Shown: positions 25,131-34,305, counted from the stretch's first letter. The stretch is 43,669 bases of DNA from Bacteroides sp. (GCA_015060735.1 SUXX01000013.1:1-43669); one strand, 5' to 3'. Notes: generated from the letters alone by a model not told the origin. Program-made: numbers and translations.

Positions 25131-25817
25131 ATGAAAACAACAATGTATGACAATCTTTTGCTTCTACCTCTTTTTCAGGGGCTAAGCAAGAACGATCTGA
25201 CAACCATCATAGAAAGAGTAAAATTCCATTTCCTTCAATACAAAGAAGGAGAAACCTTTGTACGGCAAGGAGAAACCTGCCGCCAGCTTTGCTTTCTACT
25301 GAATGGCCAAATAACCGTACAAACCAAAGATACGGAACATGCCTATTCATTGTCTGAAGTGATTGATGCTCCCTACATCATCGAGCCACAATCCCTTTTC
25401 GGTATGCAAACAAACTATACCGCAACCTATAGCGCCCGAACCCCTATCCATATCCTAACCATTGACAAGTCTTTCATCTTCAGCGTTCTGAACAACTATG
25501 AGATATTCCGCCTAAACTTCATGAATATTCTCAGCAATCGGAACCAGCTAGCCTACCAAAGACTTTGGAACACGCATATCGGTTCATTGAACGAGAAATT
25601 CATCAACTTCATCTTGCTGAGAAGCCAAAGACTGGAAGGTGAAAAGACACTACAAATCACCATGGAGGACTTGGCCAACCTGATTAACGAAACACGTATC
25701 AATCTCTCCCGTCTTCTTAACGACTTGCAGAGCAGAGAATTGGTACAACTCAAAAGGAAAGCAATATACATTCCTCAATTCGAGAAACTGACAGAATATT
25801 TGACTGAATCCCTTTAA
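25131..25817 (+). CDS. Crp/Fnr family transcriptional regulator
   Basis: 228 aa. A cyclic-nucleotide-binding-like beta roll covers about 15-125 (EGETFVRQGETCRQLCFLL). A long dimerisation helix follows, then a winged helix (about 165-225) whose recognition helix is NETRINLSRLLNDLQ. There are no FNR-type cysteine clusters, so it is not an Fe-S oxygen sensor; the effector is unknown. It starts a plus-strand run with the M3 peptidase gene 13 bases downstream. Confidence 0.88.
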   Translation: MKTTMYDNLLLLPLFQGLSKNDLTTIIERVKFHFLQYKEGETFVRQGETCRQLCFLLNGQITVQTKDTEHAYSLSEVIDAPYIIEPQSLFGMQTNYTATYSARTPIHILTIDKSFIFSVLNNYEIFRLNFMNILSNRNQLAYQRLWNTHIGSLNEKFINFILLRSQRLEGEKTLQITMEDLANLINETRINLSRLLNDLQSRELVQLKRKAIYIPQFEKLTEYLTESL

Positions 25818-25830
25818 AAAGAATCACATA

Positions 25831-27873
25831 ATGGCTATATATTCTAATCCATTCCTGACAGACAACCCCATTATGCACGGAGCAATCCCGTTTCATCAAA
25901 TACAAACGGAACACTTCGAGCCTGCCATTCTGAAAGGTATGGAAATACAAAATAAAGAAATCGATGCAATTGTCAACCATCCGTCTGTACCCGACTTTAC
26001 CAATACCATCGTTGCTTTGGAAAAATCGGGCGCCATACTCCATCAAGTAAGTACCGTATTTGGAAATCTGCTAAGTGCTGAAACCAGCGATGAGATGCAA
26101 GCTGTCGCCGAAAGAGTAATGCCCTTACTATCCGAACATAGTAACAACATCACTTTGAACGAGAAACTTTTTGCTCGTATCAAGACCGTTTATGAACAAA
26201 CCGACCCTAATACACTCAACCAGGAAGAACGGATGTTACTCCAAACCACCTACGATGGATTTATCCGTAGCGGTGCCAACCTGAACCCCGAACAAAAAGA
26301 ACGCTTCCGACAGATCTCGTCAGAACTGAGTGTACTGACTCTACGCTTTTCGCAGAATAATCTCAAAGAGACTAACCATTACGAACTGGAGCTTCAGGAA
26401 GACCAATTGGAAGGACTACCCGAAAGTTCCGTACAGACATACGCACAGATAGCTCAGGAAAAAGGGAAGAAAGGATATATAGTAACCTTACAAGCACCCT
26501 GCTTCGTGCCATTCATGAAATATAGCAAACAACGCGAACTCCGCCGGCAATTGTACATGGCCTATAATACCCAATGCACTCACGATAATGAATACAACAA
26601 CCTGAAAATTGTCAAGCAATTGGTCAATCTCCGTTTGGAACGAGCCAAGCTATTGGGATTCAACACTGTAGCCGACTATGTACTGACCCGACGCATGGCC
26701 GAAAACAGTAAGAATGTCTACCAACTATTAAACCAACTTTTGGATGCCTACACTCCGACCGCACTCAAAGAAGTGGAAGAAGTAGAAGCCTTGGCCAAAG
26801 AACTAGAAGGAAAAGATTTCCAACTCATGCCATGGGATTGGGCCTATTATTCCGAAAAGCTGAAAGAAAAGAAATTTAACTTGAACGAAGAAGCACTCCG
26901 ACCTTATTTTGAGTTGAATAAGGTTATCGCAGGAGTATTTGGACTCGCTACCCGCCTATATGGTATCACATTCCAAGAGAACAAAGATATCCCAGTTTAT
27001 CATCCGGACGTAAATGTTTACGAGGTGTTTGATAAAGACGGTAGTTTTCTGGCGTTACTTTACACGGATTTCCATCCTCGGGCTAGCAAACGTTCCGGTG
27101 CCTGGATGACCAGCTATAAAGAACAATGGAAAGATGAGAAGGGAAACAGTAGACCGCACGTATCGATTACAATGAACTTCACCAAGCCTTCAACCGACCG
27201 CCCCGCTCTACTGACATTCTCGGAAGTCAATACATTCCTGCATGAGTTTGGTCATGCCCTACATGGTATGTTTGCCAACACCACTTACCAAAGTCTGAGC
27301 GGTACAAATGTTTTTTGGGATTTTGTGGAACTCCCATCACAAATTATGGAAAATTTCGCTATCGAAAAAGAGTTCTTGAACACCTTTGCCCAACACTACG
27401 AAACAGGCGAGAACATTCCGGAAGAAATGATTCAACGTCTGGTAGATGCCTCCAACTTCAACATAGCTTACGCCTGCCTACGCCAACTGAGCTTTGGTTT
27501 GCTGGACATGGCATGGTATACCCGAACAGAACCTTTTGAAGGAGACGTGAGAAGCTACGAAAAGCAGGCATGGGCCAAAACACAAATACTACCAGTCTGT
27601 GAGGAAACTTGCATGACAGTGCAATTTTCACACATCATGGCAGGTGGATATGCAGCAGGATACTACAGTTACAAATGGGCAGAAGCATTAGATGCAGATG
27701 CATTTTCGCTTTTCAAGGAAAAAGGTATCTTTAACCCAGAAACCGCAAACTCTTTCCGAGAAAATGTGTTGTCTAAAGGAGGCACAGAGCATCCGATGAT
27801 CCTGTACAAGCGATTCCGGGGAAAGGAACCCAATATCGATGCTTTGCTGAGAAGAAATGGAATTATGAACTAA
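25831..27873 (+). CDS. M3 family zinc metallopeptidase (peptidyl-dipeptidase Dcp type)
   Basis: 680 aa, the normal length for M3A oligopeptidases. Zinc site: HEFGH at 471-475, third ligand Glu500 in FVELPSQ. A C-terminal substrate-binding region includes GGYAAGYYSYKWAEALDAD. There is no signal peptide at MAIYSNPF, so it is probably cytoplasmic and degrades short peptides. I infer Dcp rather than oligopeptidase A from the NPF and HEFGHALHGMF context; either is possible. Confidence 0.92.
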   Translation: MAIYSNPFLTDNPIMHGAIPFHQIQTEHFEPAILKGMEIQNKEIDAIVNHPSVPDFTNTIVALEKSGAILHQVSTVFGNLLSAETSDEMQAVAERVMPLLSEHSNNITLNEKLFARIKTVYEQTDPNTLNQEERMLLQTTYDGFIRSGANLNPEQKERFRQISSELSVLTLRFSQNNLKETNHYELELQEDQLEGLPESSVQTYAQIAQEKGKKGYIVTLQAPCFVPFMKYSKQRELRRQLYMAYNTQCTHDNEYNNLKIVKQLVNLRLERAKLLGFNTVADYVLTRRMAENSKNVYQLLNQLLDAYTPTALKEVEEVEALAKELEGKDFQLMPWDWAYYSEKLKEKKFNLNEEALRPYFELNKVIAGVFGLATRLYGITFQENKDIPVYHPDVNVYEVFDKDGSFLALLYTDFHPRASKRSGAWMTSYKEQWKDEKGNSRPHVSITMNFTKPSTDRPALLTFSEVNTFLHEFGHALHGMFANTTYQSLSGTNVFWDFVELPSQIMENFAIEKEFLNTFAQHYETGENIPEEMIQRLVDASNFNIAYACLRQLSFGLLDMAWYTRTEPFEGDVRSYEKQAWAKTQILPVCEETCMTVQFSHIMAGGYAAGYYSYKWAEALDADAFSLFKEKGIFNPETANSFRENVLSKGGTEHPMILYKRFRGKEPNIDALLRRNGIMN

Positions 27874-27885
27874 CAATAAACGGTT

Positions 27886-28350
27886 ATGAAACTGAAACAT
27901 GTATTTTACTTACTCTTGATATTTCCACTCTTATGTAATTGCAATAATGAGGACGACATTGATGAGATTTTTGTCAGTGGAACGTGGAATGTCGTGAATT
28001 ATTTTGGTAAAGCCAATTGGGAAAAGCAAAACGGAGAACCGGTTTACAAGCTGAATGTCCAAGAAGACGAACAAGCTCTCAAAGTGATATCGACTTTCTC
28101 GCTGACTTTCAGTGAAAACGGAACTTTTACCGGCACCATGCAAAATTCCAGTTTCAATGGAAAATGGCAAGCCAACGGAAAGGACAGGACAATCCGCCTG
28201 AGCTTCAACGGAACGCCCAACACTTCCACTAAATTCAACAAAGAATTTATTGGTTACCTGAAAGATGCAGCCTTCTACCAAGGAGACAGTAATGTACTCA
28301 TGCTAGCTCCCCAAGAAAAGAAAACTTATATTCAACTTAGACACAAATAA
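27886..28350 (+). CDS. Small lipoprotein, DUF4847-like
   Basis: 154 aa. Signal peptide and lipobox (LLCNC, Cys19) followed by NNEDD. The body reads like a lipocalin-type beta sheet: GTWNVVNYFG, FSENGTFTGTM, GKWQANGKDRTIRLSF, common in Bacteroidales lipocalin-like lipoproteins. Ligand unknown. It starts 12 bases after the peptidase stop and precedes the deaminase by six bases. Confidence 0.72.
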   Translation: MKLKHVFYLLLIFPLLCNCNNEDDIDEIFVSGTWNVVNYFGKANWEKQNGEPVYKLNVQEDEQALKVISTFSLTFSENGTFTGTMQNSSFNGKWQANGKDRTIRLSFNGTPNTSTKFNKEFIGYLKDAAFYQGDSNVLMLAPQEKKTYIQLRHK

Positions 28351-28356
28351 AAGAAT

Positions 28357-28791
28357 ATGGATACTATCAATGAAAAACAACTGACACTTGACAAACGCTA
28401 TATCCGTATGGCAGGCATTTGGGCAGAAAATTCCTATTGTACCCGCCGTAAAGTAGGTGCCTTAATTGTAAAGAACCAAATGATTATATCTGATGGATAC
28501 AATGGCACACCATCCGGTTTTGAAAATATCTGTGAAGACACTCACGGAGTAACCAAACCTTATGTACTTCATGCGGAAGCCAATGCCATAACCAAGATTG
28601 CCCGATCCAACAACAGCAGCGATGGAGCTACCTTATATGTCACAGCTTCACCTTGCATCGAATGTGCTAAACTGATTATTCAGGCTGGCATCAAACGAGT
28701 TGTGTATTCTGAAAAATACCGTTTGGAAGACGGTTTGGAGTTGCTTCAAAAAGCAAATATCGAAGTTGTATACATTAATTCCAAGGAATAA
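28357..28791 (+). CDS. dCMP deaminase family protein
   Basis: 144 aa cytidine/deoxycytidylate deaminase fold. Zinc site: His72 with Glu74 (HAE) and Cys100/Cys103 (PCIEC). TRRKVGALIVK and the long loop with NGTPSGF...C are typical of the dCMP deaminase/ComEB group, which makes dUMP for dTTP synthesis. It overlaps nothing and lies tightly between the lipoprotein and the protease genes. Confidence 0.9.
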   Translation: MDTINEKQLTLDKRYIRMAGIWAENSYCTRRKVGALIVKNQMIISDGYNGTPSGFENICEDTHGVTKPYVLHAEANAITKIARSNNSSDGATLYVTASPCIECAKLIIQAGIKRVVYSEKYRLEDGLELLQKANIEVVYINSKE

Positions 28792-28804
28792 TATCTGAAA
28801 CATC

Positions 28805-30553
28805 ATGAATCCGAATAACAAATCACGCTATATCCCTATCCTGATTGCTATTAGTATAATTGCCGGTATCTTTATCGGAACATTCTACGCTAGTCAATTC
28901 TCGAACAATAAAAAAGAATTTGGAGGTAACCAATTATCATCCAATAAACTGAACGGTTTATTACAGATCATTGACGATCAATATGTAGACACCGTAAAAA
29001 TCAGCGAAGTAATAGAAGATGCCATGCCCAAGATTCTTAGCGAACTGGATCCCCACTCCTCTTATATCCCAGCCAAGGACCTACAAACTGTAAATGATGA
29101 CTTGAAAGGAAGTTTCAGTGGAATCGGTATCCAATTCACTATCCAACAAGATACCATTCACATCAGTAATGTCATTCCCGGTGGTCCTTCAGAAAAAGTA
29201 GGTATCATGGCAGGAGACCGTATCGTGAAAATCGATGATTCTTTGTTTGTAGGAAAGATTGTAACCAACAACGAATCGATGAAACGTTTGAAAGGGCCCA
29301 AAGGTAGTGAAGTGAAACTGGGAATTTCCCGACAAGGGGAAAAAGAGTTGTTGTATTTCACCATCATCCGAGGAGACATTCCCAACAAATCCATTAAGGC
29401 AGCCTACATGATCAATGAAAAATATGGTTACATCAACATCGAAAAGTTTGGTGAAACAACCTATCCTGAAATGTTGATAGCCCTTGCACAGCTACACCAA
29501 CAAAATTGTGAAGGAGTTATCATTGACTTGCGTGGCAATACCGGTGGCTATATGGGAGCCGCCATCCAAATGGTAAATGAATTTCTTCCTAAAGGCAAAC
29601 TGATAGTATATACCGAAGGGCGTAAATACCTCCGCGAAAATTATCCTTCCAATGGAACCGGAAGTAGCCAACAACTCCCACTCATCGTCCTACTGGATGA
29701 AGGTTCGGCCTCGGCTAGTGAGATTTTTGCCGGAGCCATTCAGGACAATGACCGAGGAACCATCATAGGTAGACGCTCATTCGGCAAAGGATTGGTACAA
29801 CAACCGATTGAGTTCAATGATGGTTCAGCCATCCGCCTGACCATTGCCCGTTATTATACCCCATCGGGACGTTGTATCCAGAAACCTTATAAAAAAGGGA
29901 ATGATGAACAATACGAAATGGATATCTTGACCCGTTATGAACATGGCGAATTTTTCTCACAAGACAGCATCAAACAAGATGAAAGTCATATTTTCTACAC
30001 TTCATTGGGACGTCCTGTATATGGAGGAGGCGGAATTATGCCCGACATTTTCGTACCACAAGACACGACAGGCATAACTTCCTATTTCAGTATGGCTATC
30101 AATCGAAGATTGACCATTCAGTTTGCATTTCAGTATACAGACCAAAATCGTCAAAAGCTACTGCAATACAACAATGCTGACGACTTGCTGAAATATCTGA
30201 AAACACAAAATATCCTGGAAAAATTTGCCCGATTTGCAGAAAGTAAGGGATTGAAACGACGCAATATCCTGATGTACAAGTCAAAGGAACTTTTCGACCG
30301 GAATTTGTACGGGAACATCATTTATAACATGCTGAACATGGAAGAATACCTGAAGTTCCTGAACCAATCGGACAAAACAGTACAAAAAGCATTAGAAGTA
30401 TTGGAAAAGAAGGAGTCGTTCCCCAAAGCTCCGGAACAAAAATTGGAAACATCCCATGAAAGAACAGAAGAAACTATTGCGAAAGCAAATCAGAGAGGAA
30501 AAGAAACATCAGACAACCAACGAACTGATGATACGTTCTTCTGCTTTGCTTGA
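28805..30553 (+). CDS. S41 family C-terminal processing peptidase
   Basis: 582 aa. An N-terminal membrane anchor (about 10-30) is followed by a tail-specific protease region, a PDZ domain (about 90-190: GIGIQFTI...GGPSEKVGIMAGDRIVKID), and the catalytic core with GSASASE (300-306; Ser303 by analogy with CtpA/Prc) and RRSFGKG, which holds the catalytic Lys. The periplasmic protease acts on C-termini of envelope proteins. Its last 98 bases overlap the cyclo-ligase gene in another frame, so its low-complexity, charged C-terminus is constrained by that overlap. Confidence 0.92.
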   Translation: MNPNNKSRYIPILIAISIIAGIFIGTFYASQFSNNKKEFGGNQLSSNKLNGLLQIIDDQYVDTVKISEVIEDAMPKILSELDPHSSYIPAKDLQTVNDDLKGSFSGIGIQFTIQQDTIHISNVIPGGPSEKVGIMAGDRIVKIDDSLFVGKIVTNNESMKRLKGPKGSEVKLGISRQGEKELLYFTIIRGDIPNKSIKAAYMINEKYGYINIEKFGETTYPEMLIALAQLHQQNCEGVIIDLRGNTGGYMGAAIQMVNEFLPKGKLIVYTEGRKYLRENYPSNGTGSSQQLPLIVLLDEGSASASEIFAGAIQDNDRGTIIGRRSFGKGLVQQPIEFNDGSAIRLTIARYYTPSGRCIQKPYKKGNDEQYEMDILTRYEHGEFFSQDSIKQDESHIFYTSLGRPVYGGGGIMPDIFVPQDTTGITSYFSMAINRRLTIQFAFQYTDQNRQKLLQYNNADDLLKYLKTQNILEKFARFAESKGLKRRNILMYKSKELFDRNLYGNIIYNMLNMEEYLKFLNQSDKTVQKALEVLEKKESFPKAPEQKLETSHERTEETIAKANQRGKETSDNQRTDDTFFCFA

Positions 30554-31004
30554 AAAGATAGAAAAGCATCCGCACTTCATCGCCTCGCGAACCATCCTGT
30601 GTTATCACTCGCTAAGCGATGAAGTACAGACGCATGCCTTTTTGGAGAAATGGCATACGAACAAGAAAATCCTGTTACCCGTCGTAGTAGAAGACATTTT
30701 AGAGCTTCGCCATTACACGGGAAAGGATTGTCTGAAAGTGGGAGCTTTCGGCATCGAAGAGCCAACTGGCAGGAATTTCACAGATTTCGATGAAATAGAA
30801 TTAGGGATTATTCCCGGTATGTCCTTCGATCGACAGGGGAACCGTTTAGGAAGAGGCAAGGGATATTACGACAAGTTACTCCCCTTGCTCCATACATATA
30901 ATATAGGTATATGTTACCACTTCCAAGCCCGGGAGGAAATCCCGTGCGAACCGTTCGACCAACGCATGGATGAGGTATGGACGGAAGAAGGCCGATGGTA
31001 TTAA
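30456..31004 (+). CDS. 5-formyltetrahydrofolate cyclo-ligase
   Basis: 182 aa. It has the N-terminal basic helix KEQKKLLRKQIREEK, substrate segments in the middle, and IPGMSFDRQGNRLGRGKGYYD, the ATP-binding motif of the family. It converts 5-formyl-THF to 5,10-methenyl-THF using ATP. The start lies 98 bases inside the S41 protease gene; the upstream part of the frame matches the family's N-terminus, so the overlap is real. Confidence 0.92.
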   Translation: MKEQKKLLRKQIREEKKHQTTNELMIRSSALLEKIEKHPHFIASRTILCYHSLSDEVQTHAFLEKWHTNKKILLPVVVEDILELRHYTGKDCLKVGAFGIEEPTGRNFTDFDEIELGIIPGMSFDRQGNRLGRGKGYYDKLLPLLHTYNIGICYHFQAREEIPCEPFDQRMDEVWTEEGRWY

Positions 31005-31009
31005 GATAG

Positions 31010-31300
31010 TCATCTAAAAATGATATTCACAATCACCTGCGCTCCTACCTGCTGATTGAGATTACGGATTAACAAATCTCGCCCCATCATTAATTCCTGA
31101 CGGAGAACAGACGAAGTGAGATGTACATACAGCACCTGATTCTTGATATACAGATTGCTAGTATAGCGGGTGATGGCAGGACCTACTACATCTTTCCAAG
31201 CCTGCACCAACCGATATTCATTCAAGGGGGATTCTAACCCGTTCTGACGGAAGAATTTCCTAATCATATCCCCTATTTGCTCTGCATCATTCCTCCTCAT
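31010..31300 (-). CDS. DUF721 domain protein (DciA-like)
   Basis: 96 aa. It has the DUF721 pattern WKDVVGPAI..YTSNLYIKNQVLYVHLTSSVLRQELMM. Longer DUF721 proteins (DciA) load the replicative helicase; the short Bacteroidetes form is not well studied. ATG overlaps the recF stop (31297-31300), so it is coupled to recF. It converges on the cyclo-ligase gene with only five bases between and no obvious terminator. Confidence 0.85.
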   Translation of the reverse strand: MRRNDAEQIGDMIRKFFRQNGLESPLNEYRLVQAWKDVVGPAITRYTSNLYIKNQVLYVHLTSSVLRQELMMGRDLLIRNLNQQVGAQVIVNIIFR

Positions 31301-32412
31301 GTGTCCTGTTCTTTCCGTTCGTAAATAGTTCCGTTCTCTACACTGAACACTTTGTATTCCCCTTCTATCTTTTTCATGATTTTGTCCAGATGATCGCGAT
31401 TTGTATCGGTCATAAAAATTTGTCCGAACTTATCGCCCGACACCAACTTCACAATCTGTTCCACTCTCGATGCATCCAGCTTATCGAAAATATCATCCAG
31501 CAATAATAAAGGTGTCGTATTGCTACCAGTCCGACGCAGGAAATCGAACTGCGCCAATTTCAAGGCTATCAAATACGTTTTGTTCTGCCCTTGCGAGCCC
31601 TCACGCTTGACAGGATAATCTTCCAATTGCATCACCAAATCATCCTTATGTATCCCTCTCAAGGAATACCCCATGATGAAATCTTTCGGACGACTCTCTC
31701 TCAGTAATTGTAATAGGCTGCCCCGACTACAATGCGATTCATAACTTAGATTTACCATCTCCTTACCTTGCGAGATATGCGCATAGAAGGACTGGAAAAT
31801 CGGAATGAACTCTTCGATGAAGGCACACCGCTTCCGATAGACTGCCTCACCAGAAACTGCCATCATTTCTTCCCAAATGTCGAGAAGTTCATTATCGGGA
31901 GAAGTTTCATTTTTCAATAAGGTATTACGTTGTTGCAATGCCTTATTATAATGAATCAATGCTTCCAAGTATTCCTTGTCATATTGTGAAATGACCACGT
32001 CCATAAAACGTCGGCGTTCCTCGCTCCCTCCCAAAATAAGTTCGGCATCCGAAGGAGAAATCATGACTAGCGGAATAAAACCTATATGATCCGAAAGACG
32101 AGAATATTCCTTTTTGTTTCGCTTGAACTGTTTCTTCTGACGTCGCTTCATGCCGCAATACACCTCTTCCGTATCTCCTTGCTCCGTTTCATAAAATCCC
32201 TGAATCACAAAAAAATCCTGCTGGTGCATCATGTTTTGAGAGTCAACAGGATTAGTTGCGCTTTTACAGAACGACAGATAGTACACCGCATCTAAAAGAT
32301 TCGTCTTCCCCATCCCGTTCTGTCCGATAAAGCAATTCATCTTAGGAGAGAAGTCTAGTTCCACTTGCTCCAGATTCTTATAATTCAATATCAAGATCCG
32401 CTTTAAAATCAT
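31297..32412 (-). CDS. recF: DNA repair and replication protein RecF
   Basis: 371 aa from MILKRI, the usual RecF start. Walker A GQNGMGKT lies at about 30-37, the ABC-type signature in EGSQGQNKTYLIALKLAQ (about 275-290), and Walker B LLLLDDIFDKLD (about 305-316). RecF with RecO and RecR loads RecA onto gaps at single/double-strand junctions. The frame is open 29 codons further upstream, but that stretch is AT-rich, hydrophobic and unlike the family. It is followed by the coupled DUF721 gene. Confidence 0.95.
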   Translation of the reverse strand: MILKRILILNYKNLEQVELDFSPKMNCFIGQNGMGKTNLLDAVYYLSFCKSATNPVDSQNMMHQQDFFVIQGFYETEQGDTEEVYCGMKRRQKKQFKRNKKEYSRLSDHIGFIPLVMISPSDAELILGGSEERRRFMDVVISQYDKEYLEALIHYNKALQQRNTLLKNETSPDNELLDIWEEMMAVSGEAVYRKRCAFIEEFIPIFQSFYAHISQGKEMVNLSYESHCSRGSLLQLLRESRPKDFIMGYSLRGIHKDDLVMQLEDYPVKREGSQGQNKTYLIALKLAQFDFLRRTGSNTTPLLLLDDIFDKLDASRVEQIVKLVSGDKFGQIFMTDTNRDHLDKIMKKIEGEYKVFSVENGTIYERKEQDT

Positions 32413-32507
32413 AGTCATTTCTTTTTTTAGGAACACAAAAATAGGGATAAAAAAGGGAATAAATAAAAAAATATGCCCGTAAATTTCATAAATACACATA
32501 AATAGAC

Positions 32508-32515
32508 TATTTTTG
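32508..32515 (+). promoter_or_regulatory. -7 box of the TPR gene
   Basis: TATTTTTG matches TAnnTTTG 48 bases before the ATG. The -33 region is TTTC rather than TTTG at the expected distance. Confidence 0.4.
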
Positions 32516-32563
32516 CTGCCCGAAAACTATCTCGATAAAAAATAATAAAAAGTTAAGATAAAA

Positions 32564-33241
32564 ATGGCAGAAAAAAAACAAACTCAAGATCCATTGGACT
32601 TGGAAGAAGCTATGAGCTCTTCTGAAGCGTTCATCATCAAGTACAAAAACAAGTTTTTGGCAGGTATCGCTGCTATCGTTATCGTAGTAGGCGGTGTATT
32701 GGGTTATCAACACTTCATTTCAGAACCGAATGAAAAGAAGGCTAGCGAAGCATTGTTCAGAGGCGAACAATATTTCATGGCAGACAACTATGAATTGGCA
32801 TTGAACGGCGACAGCTTAGGCTATGCAGGCTTCTTGAATGTAGCCAATGAATTCGGTGGTACAGATGCTGGAAAATTGGCCAATGCATACGCAGGCATCT
32901 GCTATGCTCAGTTGGGACAATACGAGAACGCTGTAAAGTATCTCGACAAGTTCAGTGCAAATGACCAATTGGTTAGCCCTGCATTGATGGCAACTATGGG
33001 TAACTGCTACGCTCAGATGGGCCAGCTTGAAAAAGCAGCTGCTACTTTGGTAAAAGCAGCCGACAAGGCCAGTAGCCACGCATTGAGCCCAATCTATTTG
33101 ATTCAAGCAGGTCAGATTTATGAAAAGTTGGGTAAGAACAGTGAAGCAGTAAATGCTTACCAGACCATCAAAGAAAAGTACTTCAATTCTTATCAGTCTA
33201 TGGATATCGACAAGTACATTGAACGTGCTTCTGTTAAGTAA
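32564..33241 (+). CDS. Membrane-anchored tetratricopeptide repeat protein
   Basis: 225 aa. A cytoplasmic N-terminus (about 1-30) is followed by one membrane helix (about 32-52) and then TPR-like repeats (NAYAGICYAQLGQYENAVKYLD; ATMGNCYAQMGQLEKAA; IYEKLGKNSEAVNAYQTIKEKY). The layout resembles YfgM-type proteins that work with the periplasmic chaperone network or the Sec translocon. The codon use is strongly biased, which suggests high expression. It is divergent from recF. Confidence 0.8.
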   Translation: MAEKKQTQDPLDLEEAMSSSEAFIIKYKNKFLAGIAAIVIVVGGVLGYQHFISEPNEKKASEALFRGEQYFMADNYELALNGDSLGYAGFLNVANEFGGTDAGKLANAYAGICYAQLGQYENAVKYLDKFSANDQLVSPALMATMGNCYAQMGQLEKAAATLVKAADKASSHALSPIYLIQAGQIYEKLGKNSEAVNAYQTIKEKYFNSYQSMDIDKYIERASVK

Positions 33242-33268
33242 GAAAGAAATAATTTTTGAACTATTTTA

Positions 33269-33357
33269 AAGTGTCATCCTGAGCATCGCGAAGGATCTGT
33301 TTACACCTACATGATGCATACAGATTCTTCACTCCGTTCAGAATGACACTTTTTTTA
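33269..33357. repeat. Long imperfect palindromic repeat, also terminator-like
   Basis: AAGTGTCATCCTGAGC and GAAGGATCTGT in the left half pair, with few mismatches, with ACAGATTCTTC and GTTCAGAATGACACTT in the right half. A run of seven T follows. The TCATCCTGAG...GAAGGATCTG sequence resembles dispersed palindromic elements of Bacteroidetes and other bacteria. It separates the TPR gene from ribH. Confidence 0.7.
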
Positions 33358-33371
33358 ATACCTTAAATATT

Positions 33372-33866
33372 ATGGCAACAGCTTTTCACAATCTCAGCGA
33401 TTACGATTTCAATTCCGTCCCCAATGCAGACAACATGCGTTTTGGCATCGTAGTGTCTGAATGGAATTACAACATTACCGGTGCCCTATTGGCCGGTGCC
33501 GTAAAAACACTTAAGACACATGGCGCCAAAGACGAAAACATTTTGATTCAGCATGTACCGGGTAGCTTCGAACTCACTTTCGGTTCAGCACAGATGATTC
33601 AGAGCGGAAAGGTAGATGGCGTGATTGCCATCGGTTGCGTAGTTCGTGGTGACACTCCACACTTCGACTATGTATGTGCCGGTACTACCCAAGGCATTGC
33701 TCATCTGAATGCCACCACAGACATTCCTGTCATTTATGGTTTGATTACCACCAACAACATGCAGCAGGCCGAAGATCGTGCCGGTGGATGTTTGGGAAAC
33801 AAGGGTGACGAATGTGCCGTGACTGCCATCAAGATGATTGATTTCAAGCGTCAGTTGAAGAAATAA
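33372..33866 (+). CDS. ribH: 6,7-dimethyl-8-ribityllumazine synthase
   Basis: 164 aa. It has the family's substrate loops: [12 protein letters not shown] (about 28-39), [13 protein letters not shown] (about 61-73) and [14 protein letters not shown] with the catalytic His at about 97. It condenses 5-amino-6-ribitylaminouracil with 3,4-dihydroxy-2-butanone-4-phosphate in the step before riboflavin synthase. Only the palindromic repeat, not an FMN riboswitch, lies upstream. Confidence 0.96.
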   Translation: MATAFHNLSDYDFNSVPNADNMRFGIVVSEWNYNITGALLAGAVKTLKTHGAKDENILIQHVPGSFELTFGSAQMIQSGKVDGVIAIGCVVRGDTPHFDYVCAGTTQGIAHLNATTDIPVIYGLITTNNMQQAEDRAGGCLGNKGDECAVTAIKMIDFKRQLKK

Positions 33867-33918
33867 ACGAACATTTCAACAAAGGAACGAAGCTTTTTGA
33901 AAAAAAATCCCCAAAACA

Positions 33919-33949
33919 TTTGCGGATTCAAAAAAAAGCAGTACCTTTG
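33919..33949 (+). promoter_or_regulatory. Promoter of the tRNA-Tyr/tRNA-Gly cluster
   Basis: TTTG (33919-33922), 19-base spacer, TACCTTTG (33942-33949). An exact consensus promoter about 50 bases before tRNA-Tyr. Confidence 0.75.
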
Positions 33950-33999
33950 CATCGCAATTGAGAAACAAACCTACAAAGGCAAGTGAATCAAAAGCGAAT

Positions 34000-34082
34000 G
34001 GGCAAATACCAGAGTGGCCAAATGGGGCAGACTGTAAATCTGCTGGCTTACGCCTTCGGTGGTTCGAATCCATCTTTGCCCA
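34000..34082 (+). tRNA. tRNA-Tyr(GTA), copy 1
   Basis: 83 bases. Acceptor GGGCAAA/TTTGCCC with discriminator A, long variable arm typical of class II tRNA, and anticodon loop CTGTAAA with anticodon GTA. Identical to copy 2 at 34218-34300. Confidence 0.95.
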
Positions 34083-34090
34083 CTAAAATT

Positions 34091-34163
34091 GCGGAAGTAG
34101 CTCAGTTGATAGAGCATTAGCCTTCCAAGCTGAGGGTCGCGGGTTTGAGCCCCGTCTTCCGCT
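34091..34163 (+). tRNA. tRNA-Gly(TCC)
   Basis: 73 bases. Acceptor GCGGAAG/CTTCCGC with discriminator T, anticodon loop CTTCCAA with anticodon TCC. It lies eight bases after tRNA-Tyr copy 1. Confidence 0.95.
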
Positions 34164-34167
34164 CTTA

Positions 34168-34202
34168 GAAATCAGATAGTTCTTTTGAGCTATCTGATTT
34201 TT
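34168..34202 (+). terminator. Terminator after tRNA-Gly
   Basis: AAATCAGATAG pairs with CTATCTGATTT around a short loop, followed by a T run. It separates tRNA-Gly from the second tRNA-Tyr. Confidence 0.75.
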
Positions 34203-34217
34203 TAAAACAAACATGTT

Positions 34218-34300
34218 GGGCAAATACCAGAGTGGCCAAATGGGGCAGACTGTAAATCTGCTGGCTTACGCCTTCGGTGGTTCGAATCCATCTTTGCCCA
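34218..34300 (+). tRNA. tRNA-Tyr(GTA), copy 2, likely attachment site
   Basis: Identical over all 83 bases to copy 1. It lies beyond a terminator and directly before the integrase gene and the accessory region. Its 3' half is therefore the likely chromosomal attachment site or left junction of the integrated element; this is an inference from position. Confidence 0.93.
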
Positions 34301-34305
34301 CAGAT

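Noticed and set aside
32413-32499. Longer RecF with 29 extra N-terminal residues
   Set aside because: The extra stretch is AT-rich, hydrophobic and unlike RecF; MILKRI at 32412 matches the family start.
33242-33371. FMN riboswitch before ribH
   Set aside because: The gap contains the palindromic repeat and a T run; none of the conserved RFN element blocks are seen.
33876-34073. Reading frame on the minus strand across the tRNA-Tyr region
   Set aside because: It is antisense to the tRNA gene and its promoter; such frames are a common artefact at tRNA loci.
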